Assembly (NCBI GenBank): GCA_033439795.1
Contig: JAUTDP010000006.1
Coordinates: 1,302,001 to 1,366,000 of the forward strand
Origin: Sordaria brevicollis
Taxonomy: Eukaryota; Ascomycota; Sordariomycetes; Sordariales; Sordariaceae
DNA length: 64,000 bases
Direction of reading: 5' to 3'
The notes under the pieces were generated by a model. That model searched no databases. It had not been told where the DNA came from and worked only from the letters and a program-made list of their open reading frames with translations. This document shows, piece after piece, positions 1 through 11,790 of this stretch (position 1 is the stretch's first letter; each line of letters opens with the position of its first letter). A program made the position numbers and the translations under genes.

Positions 1-255
1 TACTGTTAGTATAGCTAACGTGAGGACTTTGTAGTTAACGAGTTTAAAGCCCGCCACGCCGCGCTACGCTACTTTGAAGGTATCGCTAAATGCAGTAATA
101 TAGTGCGCAATCTTTCCGTTTGGGAGAGATTAGAGGAGATTGGGCGTACTTTAACATTATTCTTGATAATAATAAAGTGATGTGGTTGTAACGGTTTGCT
201 CAACACCAAGAAATTATCACCGCTTATTTAGGGGATCCCTTATTTAGACTATGGA
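1..255. other. Possible decayed repeat at left edge
   Basis: This edge segment has no complete gene. One plus-strand frame reads without stops from about base 32 to 170 and then breaks at several stop codons, and the base composition turns TA-rich. It looks like the end of a mutated coding repeat cut by the window edge, but I cannot name a family. Very low certainty. Confidence 0.2.
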
Positions 256-282
256 TATTAAGGGTTAGGGATTTGTGTGGCA

Positions 283-364
283 CTGCCCGTGGAGTGAAGC
301 CCTCTCTGGTCGACTATACGGGCAGTGATACTGCCCGCGGAGAAAAACGACACTGCCCGCCGAG
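283..364 (+). repeat. Three copies of a CTGCCCG-type 12-mer plus a hairpin
   Basis: The motif CTGCCCG[TC][GC]GAG occurs at 283-294, 331-342 and 353-364. The second copy pairs with CGGGCAG at 319-325 to make a 7-bp stem with a 5-base loop. No function is suggested; the copies may be leftovers of a small repeat that ends just upstream of the neighbouring MITE. Confidence 0.5.
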
Positions 365-454
365 TCCGTCCCCAAATCAATGTCAAGGGTGTCATGGAGG
401 AAATGGAGGGACAAAAGTCGTGAAAGGGAGGGAGAGAGAACTGACCGGGCTTTA

Positions 455-658
455 CAGTAACCTCCCCTGTTAATGCAAGCACCCCTTTATGCAAACACAT
501 ACAAACGTCCCCTGTTAATGCAAAGGTTTTCTGGTGCCGCAATTCCCAGTTTTGTATGTAAGTGCGGCACCCCTTTATGCAAAACACCACTTAATGCAAA
601 AGATTTGGACCTTTCCCCATAGTGCCGGAATTAGTTGCATTAACAGGGGAGGTTACTG
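455..658. mobile_element. MITE-like element, 204 bp, 24-bp perfect inverted repeats, TA duplication
   Basis: The ends at 455-478 and 635-658 are exact reverse complements (outer bases CAGTAACCTCCCC) and are flanked on both sides by TA (453-454 and 659-660). A TA target duplication with terminal inverted repeats is the mark of Tc1/mariner/pogo-type DNA transposons. The element is too short to code for a transposase, so it would be moved in trans. Inside, CCCCTGTTAATGCAA recurs at 509-523 and ACCCCTTTATGCAAA at about 481 and 569, and GTGCCGC (534-540) can pair with GCGGCAC (564-570). It is not AT-rich, so it shows no RIP. Confidence 0.8.
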
Positions 659-847
659 TATACTTCTAGGTGGGCACGGTCGGTCTAGATTACATGGACA
701 TGGACTGGAGGGTCGTACCCGCCGCCACTGCAGGGGTCAGACACACAGAAGAAAGAGAGAGGCACCAGGATTGCTTAAGGGTGGAGCAACGGTCTACCTG
801 AAGGAGTAACGCAGGTACGTAGGCGACCCACCACAGTCCCTTTGTTA

Positions 848-1111
848 CCGTATTGTCTCGGGGCATCCGGATTGACTTCTCTTAGGTAAAGAGGCTTAAT
901 CTGACCGAACGCTCACACATACTGCAATATTCATGCTCCTCAAAACTCAGCGCATGCTATCGATTATGGAGTGTTCCGGGCTCAAACACTAACATTCACT
1001 ATCTTCCGTACAGGTCAAAGAAGCAATCTTCGCGCAGCATACATGAGCTTTCTGCTAGATTAGGCCTTCTTACCTAAGAAAACTCGATCCGGATGCCCCG
1101 AGACAATACGG
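848..1111. mobile_element. Second MITE-like element, 264 bp, long inverted repeats, TA duplication
   Basis: Bases 848-872 and 1087-1111 are perfect 25-bp inverted repeats (outer bases CCGTATTGTCTCGG). The pairing continues imperfectly for about 20 more bases on each side, through a shared CTTAGGTAA core. TA flanks both ends (846-847 and 1112-1113). There is no coding capacity. The ends do not resemble those of the neighbouring 204-bp element, so this is a different family with the same target choice. Confidence 0.78.
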
Positions 1112-1113
1112 TA

Positions 1114-1841
1114 TCATATGCCGGTGGTTGAAAGGTTGACAAATTATATTAGGTTATGAAAGGCCACCACACCACTTATCCAGATGGACACAGTTGATGG
1201 TAGAATTACATTACTTTCGCAGCCAGGCGGCGGCCAAGGAAGACTACACACCAGTCGATCTTCTTTCGCTGGGCCGATGTGTAAGGCTTTTTTTCTTTCT
1301 TTGGCACCGCCTGGCAACTCACAAAGTGGAAGCCTATGCCGTGTCTGTTGGTCGCATCCTTGCTATAACCTTATTTGCACCCCCGAGTTGTGCCTTTGCG
1401 ACGGTTGTGTCCAATCTTACCCATCGCGTACGATTTATATGCAATATTCTATGAGGAATGAAAGACATCTCTCTCATCACCGCTTCCTAGAACATGAAGT
1501 CTTTGTCTCCACGGGATAAGTCCAGCCAGTGTCCTATTTTCCTACGTCTACGTTACTCGTCAATCAAGCATAAAGGAACTGCAATGTTGATATCACTGGT
1601 TACTAATACAAAAAAGCTGTTCCGCATTTCCTCTTTGCCTCGTCCCCTATTACCTTCAATAGCAATACGGCAAAACGATACTATCTACGGTCACTTGTCG
1701 CAACGTCTATCTGCGACAAGATAAAAACTACAGCCACATTAACTCCCAAAAGAAAAAACATCACTGCTGGATTTATCCAAGCACAAAAACAAAAACAATA
1801 CGGCGGCGTAAAGGAAGCAAAAAAAAAAAGCAAAAGAAGAA
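1114..1841. other. Gene-free stretch
   Basis: Only short overlapping frames occur here on both strands. None has a start, splice sites or a recognisable motif. I see nothing I can support as a gene. Confidence 0.5.
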
Positions 1842-1939
1842 TGCCCAATAACAGGATTGAACTGTTGACCTTCGCATGGACTTGATATCTCGTGGAGAAG
1901 ATATTAGTACGACGCTCTAACCAGCTGAGCTAATCGGGC
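1842..1939 (-). tRNA. tRNA-Ile (anticodon AAT), with intron
   Basis: Read on the minus strand, the seven-base acceptor arms (1933-1939 and 1843-1849) pair with one G-U. The D arm (GCTC/GAGC), an anticodon stem TCGTA/TGCGA and a TTCAATC T-loop on a five-pair stem all form. The anticodon loop is CTAATA followed, after an intron of about 24 nt, by A, so the anticodon is AAT. The intron lies one base 3' of the anticodon, the usual eukaryotic position. Base 1842 supplies the discriminator A. Confidence 0.9.
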
Positions 1940-2395
1940 GATTACTGGTTGTTGAAAAGCGGGCCCAATTCTTGGTATTATAGGCGGGCTACTAGGAGAG
2001 AGATTTTCTGGTGGTTGAAGATTCGACCTGTATAGTTGCTTGACGGCCGCTTCGTTTTGTTTGCACTCTAAGCAATGCAAATCGCCATTGTAACAGTTAT
2101 TAAAGAGGTTGAATAATAAAAAGGCGTTGAGAAGGTAATTTTGATTGTTTCTAATCGTGCTTTTAAAGGACATTTTGAGTCACGGCATTCGCGCTTATGC
2201 GAATCACGAGATGAGGCCCAATACAGTTTACGACGAACGACTTATTTAGCTATTGAAACAAACGACTAGCTATTACCTTAATACCAACCCCAATAACTGT
2301 AAACAAAGGAAACGAAACAAAAACAAGAACATCAAATGGTATCCAAGCATCGAACCACAATCTCACTTTATACTACAACACCATTTGAGTACTAT
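1940..2395. other. Gap between tRNA-Ile and the giant gene
   Basis: This gap should hold the 3' untranslated region of the minus-strand giant gene. I see no further gene. Confidence 0.5.
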
Positions 2396-5300
2396 TTAGT
2401 ACTGAAGCCACTCTCCCTCAAAGTCAAACTCCAACTCGCTAATTCTCTGATCCTCCGAGCACCAAGCAATGGCCCTCTTGCCACTAACATCCGCAGCAGC
2501 CGCGACCTGGAGAGGTCCAGCGCTGCTAAACTTCAGCTGCTTGCCAAGAGCAAAGCTATACCAGGACACCACATCAGATGAGGCGGTAGAAACAGCCACC
2601 CTGGCGGCCTTCATCTCGCCCTCGGGTGTAGCCCATATGACCATCAGTCCGGCGACACCAAGGGCAGCAGAACTCTGCACGACGGTGACCTTGGAGTTGG
2701 CATGGGCACCGCTTTCGGTGGTGATGTCGACAACAGTGAACTCGCCAAGCTCGCCCTCCTCGGTGAGAACAGCGTACGCGCCCTGGACAGCACCGGCAGG
2801 GTTGACGAAGAAGACCCAGACGCGGTCCTCGTCCTGGTCCCTAGTGGCAGCGGTAGCGATGCCTCCAGTGAAGGAAGCCTTGGCACCGCCGACAGAGACA
2901 GGCTTGTAGTGCGGACCGACGAAGGCCAAGACGGCTCCGTTGACAGCAACGGAGAAGAGTACGGTGGGTGCATCATCCCGGGAGATGACCTGGAGCGCCT
3001 CGAGAGCGGGCTTGGCCTCGGTAGGGAAGTTGCTATCAGCGGCAAGCTGAGCCTCAGTAACAACGACGCCCTCGGAGGTGATCTGCTCGACCTTGTCAGA
3101 AGGAAGCCAGCCGTCCTGCTCGGTCCAGAGGGCACGCCAGATCTTGCCGTCCGGTCCGGCCCAGAACAACTCAGTGCTGCCGCTGCGAGCAACAGCGCTC
3201 AGAGCACCGCCGTTGAGAGTAGAGGCCATGCCATCGCGGAAGGGATAGTCGATGGGCGTGCGCCAGACAAGTCTGTTGTCCTCGTACTGAGTGTCCCAAG
3301 GACGGCCGTAAATACGTCCGTGATCGCCGATGTAGAAGAGCTCAAAAGGCGACTTGGCTGAGGGCACCTCACTGTCAGCACGGGTGCAAACCGTGATGGC
3401 GGAGGAGCCGTCCGCGAGAGGCGGCTCAGCAGCAGCGGTAACGGGGTAGGTCTTCGGCGGATCAGTCAACAAGCCACGAATCTGGGTTTGCTCAACCTCA
3501 GGATCGTGGATAGAGGTGAAGAACTCCATGTGGCGCTGCGTAGGGCGGTGGAGAGCAACGATGTTGCTCTGGGGGAGGACACGCCAGGTGAGGCAAGAAA
3601 CCTGCTGAGAAGGAATGGAAACAATCTGTCTATCCTGCTGGACGTTAGGCAGGGTGATGTAGAGCAGAGAGGCCTGCGAGCGGACAGAAGCAGTAGCCAC
3701 GACGACACTGACGATAAGGTGAGTAGCATCAGACGTCAACAGAGCGCGGACGCTGTCAGCAGCAAACTGGACAGCCCCGGTGGCCAAAGAGGCGGAGAGC
3801 GTAGGGCTCTCGTGCTCTTGCTTGCTGTCCAGCAATGTGAACAGATAGGTGCGATCAGTTTCAGGAACAGGGGCCCAGGAGAGCTGAATGCTGCCATCAA
3901 CACCGGTAGACACCTGGAATGGAACAAGGCTGAAGGAGCCGCTGAGGTCAGGGAACTTCCAGCGCTGACTGGGAGAGCCGATGACCTGAGCAAAGGAGTG
4001 GACAGCCTTGACGGTAATGAACCCAGGGGCCTTGTTGCCGAAGCCAGGGCCAAGAGCCAAAGGCACAACAATCCGAGCACGTTGGTCATCAATCGGCTCA
4101 AGAGGAGCACGAACATCTTGACGAGCCTGAGTGCCCTCGGGGGTAGCGAAGCTAACGACGACTTCCTGAACCACCTGGGTAAGCTGAGTAGGGGCAGTGA
4201 CGTAGAGGACGGTCGACTTCGCTCCAATGTCGTAGTAGCTCTCATCGGTGATGGTGAAGACAGTCTCGGGTGTAAGCTTGACAAGCACTCTCGCAGGAAG
4301 GTAGTAAGTCATGGCCGGGGCCTCGGCCGGGGCGACACGAATCGAAAGGCTGATGGTACCTTCCTCAGCAGGAGTAGGAAGCTTAGTCAATCTCAAAACC
4401 CGACGGTTGTCAGGGGACTGCAGAAGCTGTTGGCTGACAGCAGCGGGGTTCTTCTTTGCATCTAAGACAACCAGCTCGAAGTCATCAGCAGCACGTCCGG
4501 GCTGCTCCCACTCCACGATGATGGCCTTGCCAAAGCGTCTAGCGACAACCGAGTTCGTACCCTCGAAGCTCTTGACAATGAACTCGCTGTTGGGAACCAA
4601 AGTCCAAGTGGAGTCACGGTACTTGGACTTATCGGTTGTGACACGACGGACAAGGACTTGCAGAGTGCCGTACTTGATGGCGTCGGGGTGGAACTGCCAG
4701 ACATCGACGGGGAAGGTGAACTCGCCATCAGTGGAGGTCGTGATCTTCTTGTGCAAGACCGCGAGCTTGTGGGTCTGGTGGTCCGCAGGAGTAACAGCCA
4801 CCTCATAAGTACCAGCAGGGGCCTTAGGGAAGCGTACAGTGAAGAGTACAGTCCGGCGGTCGGTCTGTCCAGTAACGATGCTGACACCCTTGGGAGCCTT
4901 CAGCTTCTGAGTGTACACCACGGAACTGGCGTCGGACCAAGGGCCAGTGAACTCCTCTCCCTGGTAGGTGAAGCGAGCGCGGATCAAGACCTTGACAGTG
5001 GTTCCGGGTGCAACAGTCGTCGTCGGAACTGTCCAAGAGGTCTGAGTAGAGCCAAGAGTAATCTGAGAGACCTCGTCTCCCTTAATACCCTGATAAGAGA
5101 TGTCCCAGACAAGGGTGCTCAGCACATCTTGAACATGAGCATGGACGGGCGCTGGCAACACGCGACTCCAGTCAAGGATGAATTGCTCGTGGCCATCGTC
5201 GCCTGCCACAAGGACAAAGCGAGGAGCGCCCCTGATGGCAAGGAGACTCTCAATCTTCTGCCTGAGCTGCGCCCTCAGCTCTTCAATATGAGTCTCGCTG

Positions 5301-8300
5301 GCATGGATCTCATCGATGCGTTGGACAATCGGCTTCTTGTTGTCGAAGGCATCCTTGAGAATGTCTCCAAGCTGCTCAAAGCTGGAGTCAGCACCGAGGG
5401 CGCTGAACAAGGCGCCAATGGGGCCAAGGGCCTGCTGATACAACACCAACACTTGAGCAAAGTTCTGGCCATCCGTCGTTGCGCCGTCAACTTGGCCAAC
5501 AGCCTGGTCAAGCTGGGTGCTTGCGGTGTTTGCCAAGTTCTGGAGAAGACCATGCTCCTTCTTGAAGAGCTCCCAAGCGCGCTGAAGAGCGTTGCTCCTG
5601 ATTCCGCGGAGAATGAGCAACTTGATGATCTGAGGTCCAAGATGATCAGGTGACATGACATCGAGGATGCTCTCGAAGACATCGGGGCGGTCAAGGATAG
5701 CCTGGCCAATGTCGGCAGTGTGTTGCTCAACAATAGTGACAAGGACCTGGGTGATCTGGCTTGGGGTGAACGAGGTCATGGAAACGGGGACGTTAGGGAG
5801 GTTAAATGTGAAGCTGTCGTCCAAGCCAGGGATGGTGATGGTGTAGGACCACACAAGCTGGCCGTTGAGGGTGCCATTTGTGAAAACAGGTTCCTGGCCC
5901 GAAGGCTTGGTAATGGTCCAGGTGAATTGAGGAACAATAGGCTTATCGAACGAAAGTCCTGTAAGAGCCGGGTGAGAGCTGGGGTACTTCTCCGTGGCTT
6001 GAGCAATCGCGTTATCCAGTTGCACGATCTGGCTGACTTGATCCGCAGGCAGGGCAGGAACAACCCAGTTGTCAATGCCAAAGTGTCCGTTCTCGTAGAG
6101 AATGGTCACAAAAGGCTTGGTGGAGTTGGGCTGCTGCAAGGTTCCAGTGTAGTGACCGCCGTTGTCACCAGGCACGTAGAGCAGCTGAAGGCTGGGGGCC
6201 TTGTCGCCGAAGAACAGCACGTCGTCGGAACTAACAGTGAACTGTAGTGTGGGGTTATGGTTTAGTAAACATTCAGGTAAACCGCAAAGAGGAACGAAAC
6301 TTACAGTAATGTTGCTCGTGCTGGTGTTAATATAGATGGTGGGCTTGAACAGCTTAATGAAGCCAGTGTCGATGACATCAATAGCCGAGCCATTGATGAC
6401 AACACCGTCACCACTGTCTACGAAATCGATACGAATGCGGAAAATGCTGTCGAAGAGCGAGATATCCGCAGTGAGATGATAACCCTCGTAGAAGGTCGTC
6501 AGCTGAGAAGACGAGGTGTCGGCAATGTCCTGCTTGGCGTAGTAGATAGTGCCATTGGTGAGAGTCAAGTCAGGGAATTCGGATGGCCAAGTTCCTTGGA
6601 TGACCGTTCCAAAAATGCTGCTGATGGGCTTCTCGTTGACATCAATGACAACAACCTGAGGCAAGCCGTTCATGAAGACAACTCGGGCCGGTGCGGGAGT
6701 AGTACCCTCCTGGCTGCCAAAGAAGGCATTGGCAAACAGACTAAAGCTGTTGGTTCTAGGCGCACCCACCTTGTAGGTGATGGTTCCAACCAGTGACTGG
6801 GGGGCCAAGATCACGTTAGGCATATCACCGAATGGGTTGGTGATGGTGGGGTACTGATTCTCATCAACAGTGAACTGGGCGCTTGTGTCACTGATGGTAA
6901 TGTTGACGTTGAAGGCAGGCAGCTCGTCGGTGTTGACGAGGCCGTTAATGATCAAACCGCCACTGAGCACAACTGTGTTGCCGCCCGTAGTCTCATCCTT
7001 GACAATTGAGCCGACGGCGACGTCAACTGCGAGGCTGCTGTCAAGAACATACAGATCACGGACAACGACGCCATACACGTTCTGAGTGGAAGAGAGCTTT
7101 CCATACAGGGTAACATTGGGCAAGTGTCCAGGCTGGCTAACATTAACCAGTGCATTAGTCAGCGAGCCCTGGCCATCAAACTTGGGCCTAGCAAAGAACC
7201 AAGCTCCTGGGGAAAGGGTGGTATCCACTGGCATCGTGTCCCAATAAGAGGGGACAATCTTCGCAAAGACGTTCGCGGGGAGCAGAGTCGTAGCCGCGTC
7301 AATGTCGGTGACGAGGTCCCGAATAGTACCATTGTAGGACACGATAAAGGTATCCACCTGACGAACATCAAAAGTGCTTGCCAGATCCTGCTCAGCCCAA
7401 GAGAACAGGGAAGTGAGAGTGGTCGAAGGCATCGACACAACATACTCCCTAACACCAGTATCAGGTCTCTTGCTTGTGAAGAACCCGAGGTGGCCTACAC
7501 CCGCAACTCTTCCAGTCACGCACAGAGGGAGGCGAGTGGCATCGTTGAAGTCCGCGTGGAGGAACAGCGGCTTCTGGTCGAAAGAGATCTTAGACGAGAC
7601 ATCGGAAACAATATCGCGCAGAGGCTTAAGAGCCAGGTCAGTGGTAAGCTGATCGAGATCAGAGCCGCCATCAGCTGGCGCTCCACTCCGCTCAATGTTG
7701 GCACGAAGCACAGAGTTGGTGGCAGTGCTGATGTGGAAATGAGCGCGCTCCTCGGCAGATTTGAAGTTGGCCAGGGACAAGACACCCGTGATAGAGGCAG
7801 CAACGGCGTTCTTCTGCGCTCTGATGTGCAGGCCGACCTGGTCGAGGTTGATAGTCGTCTGATCAAGAGGAATCTCCCACTTGGTAGTGCCATTTCCGTT
7901 AATCTCAACCGAAGTGTTACGGATAACGGTAACGGTGACATTGAGAAGAGGAATCGCCGAGGGAAGGTTGACGTTGGTGGGAAGTGCATAGGTCCTAGAC
8001 GGAAGGAATAGGTCGAGAGGCTCCTTGAAGTCGATGGAGTTAGACTCCTCAACCTTGAGAGTGCCAGTATACACTTCGCGACCGCGACCATCCTTCAGAA
8101 GCTGCACGAGGATGTCACCCTTTCCATCAGTCTCCATGTTGCGGGCCCTAAGCTTGGCGAACACGACGGTATTGGAAAGGGTCTTGACAGCATCAACCGA
8201 GTAGGTCCAGCGAAGTCCAAGATCACGAAGTTGAATCCTACGATCCTCCAGCTCAAAGACAGTAACCACCTGGTCAGTCAAGACAGTTGCCTCAAATTGC

Positions 8301-11300
8301 AGGATGCCGATGATAGGTGTAGGTTCCCGGCGAACAATGCCATAAACACCGCTGATCGAAGAAAGGGTAGCTTGGTCAAATGGAACGCATCCCTCAGGTA
8401 CATCGTACGAAGGCGCTGGGATACCCTGTGCCGTGATATCCGAAAGATAGAGGGGCCTCTTCTGTCCGGGGTGCACGACAAAGCTAGCGCTATCCGGCGA
8501 AGAGTGGTCGTAGGAAAGGGTGATCTCCAATGGCACGTCGCCGCAGCTTGCTTGGCCAGTGAAAGCCACGGTAGGCTCTCCGGAGCCAGCCCAAGTAAGA
8601 GTGAGGACAAGCTGGCTCATGTTGAAGGGAGCGAAGTTGATCGCGGCTTGGGAAGGATAGCGAACGACAAGCGATTGGATCACATCACCAGCGAAGACGA
8701 TCTGCACAGGCAACTTCTGGTTACCCGTGTTCGGGACGCCAGGCGGAGTAAGGGCATCCAGTTCCTGGCCAGCCAGAGTAGCGATGATGCTAGATAGATC
8801 GGCGACTGGGACTCTCAGATCGAAGACCTGATGAGCCGGGCCAGCTGTAGGCTTCTGGAAGGTGACCTTGGCAGGGCCCTTGAAGCCGCCAATGTCGAGG
8901 ACCACATTGGCCGAAGTGGTAATGTCGGGCTTCTGTCCCTGAGGGTTGGAGACCAGGAGTCTGAGAATCATTTTGATAATGTTAAAGCCCGGAGCCAAGC
9001 TAGTGGGCTTATCAGAACTAGCTGTGAACTCGAACTTGGAGAAATCCAAATCTCCGGTACCGGGCTTCGGCCTGACCTCAAAGACGCACCCGGGCTGCTG
9101 GGAGTGGATAACGTCATGTGGCTGCACCGGGAAGTTGGCCGGGATGAGGTCGTCAAGAAGACTGTCAAGAGAGCTAGTATCAAAACCAGTGAGGGAGACG
9201 AGGGAACTAGGCGAGAAGGAGAGCGTTCCATCACCCTCTTCATCAGCATCGTCGGACTCAATCCTGGAACCGCCATCGCTACCAAAGATGACATTTATGC
9301 CGGGACGGGAGCCGTTTCCGCTCAGGTCCTGATCAGGCTTGCCCTTGATCACAAAAGTGGTACTAGGCTGTGGGCGGTTGTCGCCCTGGGGGGTAGTCAC
9401 AACCTGAATAGACAAATCTTGCAGGTTCAATCCGGGGATTGCGGTCCATGAACCACCGACAGGGTAAGAAGTCAGGACATGCTGCAGGACAAAGTCGTCA
9501 GGGCGGTCGGCCTGAGTGAACGACAAGTTGACGGTAGAAGAGGAGGACTGTAGTACACCCCAACCATCTCCGGGCAGGTTGGATGGAAGGTCCCAACCGT
9601 CAGTGTTCGGCTTCAGATCACCAAGATCAGCGAAGATCTCCATGGGGCTAATGCCCAATCCTCCAGTGGGGTTGATGGAGCCAGAGAAGGAAAGAGTAAA
9701 GTCGGCAGATGGGTTTTTGGAGCCGGGTACAAATCCGTAGATGGGACGACCGTTAGACAAATTGAAAGAGCCGAGGACATAGCTGATGAGCGTATGGGTA
9801 GATAGGGTGTAGTCGAGCCAAATACCCATATCATGTAGTGTAAGAGTATCAGTAAGTGTCCACGGCTTGCCAGAATCGGGGAAAATAGCAGAGACGGTGA
9901 TTCGGGAGATGGTAGAGTCGGTGATGAAGATAGTGATCTGACGACGAATTCCGAGTCCAGGTTGCCCCACGTCCTGAAGCCTGATGGGAGAAGAGCTAGG
10001 GAAGTCAATTCCGTCCAGCAGCTGCTGGAACTGGTCGTGACCGAAGTCATCAGGATGAAGAGTAGGATCAGAGACCACGCCCAAAATGGAAGTGGAATCG
10101 CCATCAGGGAGGAAGCAACGGAGCTGGATAACATTGGTAGCAGCGTCAAAGTCGACAAGAACAGTGAGGTTGGTGTTAGCGAGACGGATAGTGCCCGGCA
10201 CCACAGCAGTGTACACCAAGTCAGTGGACTGGTTGCCCTGAGGAAGGACAATGATACCCCGCATAAGGCTATCTCTGTCTCCAGGTTTGATCTCGGGGCG
10301 GAAAGCAGCCACGACATAGTGCAGGTCTTGCACAGTGGCAGATGGGAATGGCTTCCAGGTAATCTTGGGATAAACAGCAGACCGTGCCTGATTGAGGCGC
10401 CACTGTCCATCCACCCTTTGGAAGACCACAAATACCTGGGAGCGGTTTGCGGTATCGTCCGGGCTGGGAAGGCCAGGGGGCACGGCGAGGGCATCGAATG
10501 AAGACTGGGATACCTGGGCCACAGAGAGAATGTCCAAGACTTGGGATGGCTTGACGCCTGCAGCCATACCCGTGGTGAGATCCAGAACAACTTGGCCCTT
10601 GATGAGAGAAAGGCGGACGTTGACATCGACGTCAGTTGAAGAAGACTCATCGACGAGAACCTTACCATCAGCTTCTAGAAGAGCATCGAAAGGCTCACCG
10701 CTCTGCTGACGAGTAAAGACCAGGCGAGCCAAAGCATCTCTCAGACTCAGCTTCTCAGGGACAATGTCCCAAGTCAGCTTGTTGTCGAAAACAACATTGA
10801 ACTGCTTAAGGTAGCCCGAAGACTGGGCGCTGGTTGGGCGAACAATCGTCAAAGTTGCCGAAACCGCACGAGTCAGTTCAGATGTCTGAACAATTTCGAA
10901 CAACTCCTGTCCGAGTCGCGAGGCGCCTAGAAGATTTATTGTAAGCTACTGTGAAACAACATTCATGCATAATAAGAAGCCGGTACTTACCATCTGCGAC
11001 AGAAGGATCAGTGGCGGCACAAGCCTGAATAAAAGCCAGCACGTCAAATGTGTCTCGCTGGTTGGAAGGCTGGAGTGAGAGCGTAAACTCGATGTCACCG
11101 TCCTGTCCTGGAGCCGAAGTCTTTCCAATCACATTGTACTTGACATCGTTCAGAAAGAGTGTGGCAGCCAACTCGACACCCAGTGTGGCTATACAACAAG
11201 CGTTAGCAGATTCATCTTTTACCTCATAGTGGTTAACGCTTGTTTCGGTGTCACTTACCAGCCAAACCGCTGGCATCGGCCACGGCGGTCTTCAGACTAG

Positions 11301-11790
11301 CAGCCTGAAGAATGAAGCCACGCAGGATCTCCCAGTCAGTGTGGAGCTGGAAGGAAGCCTGGGCGGCAAGGTTGTAGGAAAAGGCCTCTGAGGCCCTCTT
11401 GGTATCCTCGGTAGGGAAACCGAGGTCCTTCTGTACCCTGTCAATCACAGCGCCTAGGGCGCTCCGGACAGTGGTCACGGTCTCGTCGCTCTTGCTAATG
11501 ATATTGTTGTTACCAAAGCCCAGAGATTCGAGAGCTCCGTCCTGTGTACTCCCAGCTTCAGATGGGGCAGAACCAGGAGGGGATGGCAGAAGCGAAACAC
11601 AATAAGGACAGTGGCCACAGTCGGTGCCCTTGGCGCTGTGAGCACCAAGTGTATAGCACGCGACACGACCGGCCTTGTTAGACTGGACCAGTTCAACCAC
11701 CTTCTGGTCCAAGGTCACTCCTCCCTCAGCTTGAGATTGTTGAGCCATGGTAGACTCAGATGCTTGTACAGTACTGGCAGACATTCCCAT
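2396..11790 (-). CDS. Giant multi-domain hypothetical protein, about 3,065 aa
   Basis: The gene starts at ATG 11790-11788. Exons are 11790-11259, 11188-10991, 10926-6305 and 6241-2396. Introns 1 and 2 (70 and 64 nt) start GTAAGT and are needed to keep the frame. A third, 63 nt long (6304-6242, GTAAGT...ACTAAA...CACTACAG), is a multiple of three and carries no stop, so it would pass as coding; I treat it as an intron. I see no signal peptide or membrane span. The N-terminal part (about 1-250) is helix-like with a Cys cluster (CYTLGAHSAKGTDCGHCPYC). The long middle is made of repeated beta-rich segments, with a fibronectin-III-like stretch about two thirds along after a helical patch. The last 370 or so residues have repeated blade-like motifs (ELFYIGDHGRIYG, ELFWAGPDGKIWRALW, VWVFFVNPAGAVQG) as in fungal lectin-type beta-propellers. 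Function unknown; a carbohydrate-binding or structural role is inference. Confidence 0.85.

Noticed and set aside
262..276. Telomere-like AGGGTTAGGG
   Set aside because: Less than two full TTAGGG units; too short to be an interstitial telomere repeat.
2644..10709. Many frames antisense to or shifted from the giant gene
   Set aside because: Shadows produced by the codon bias of the long coding exon.
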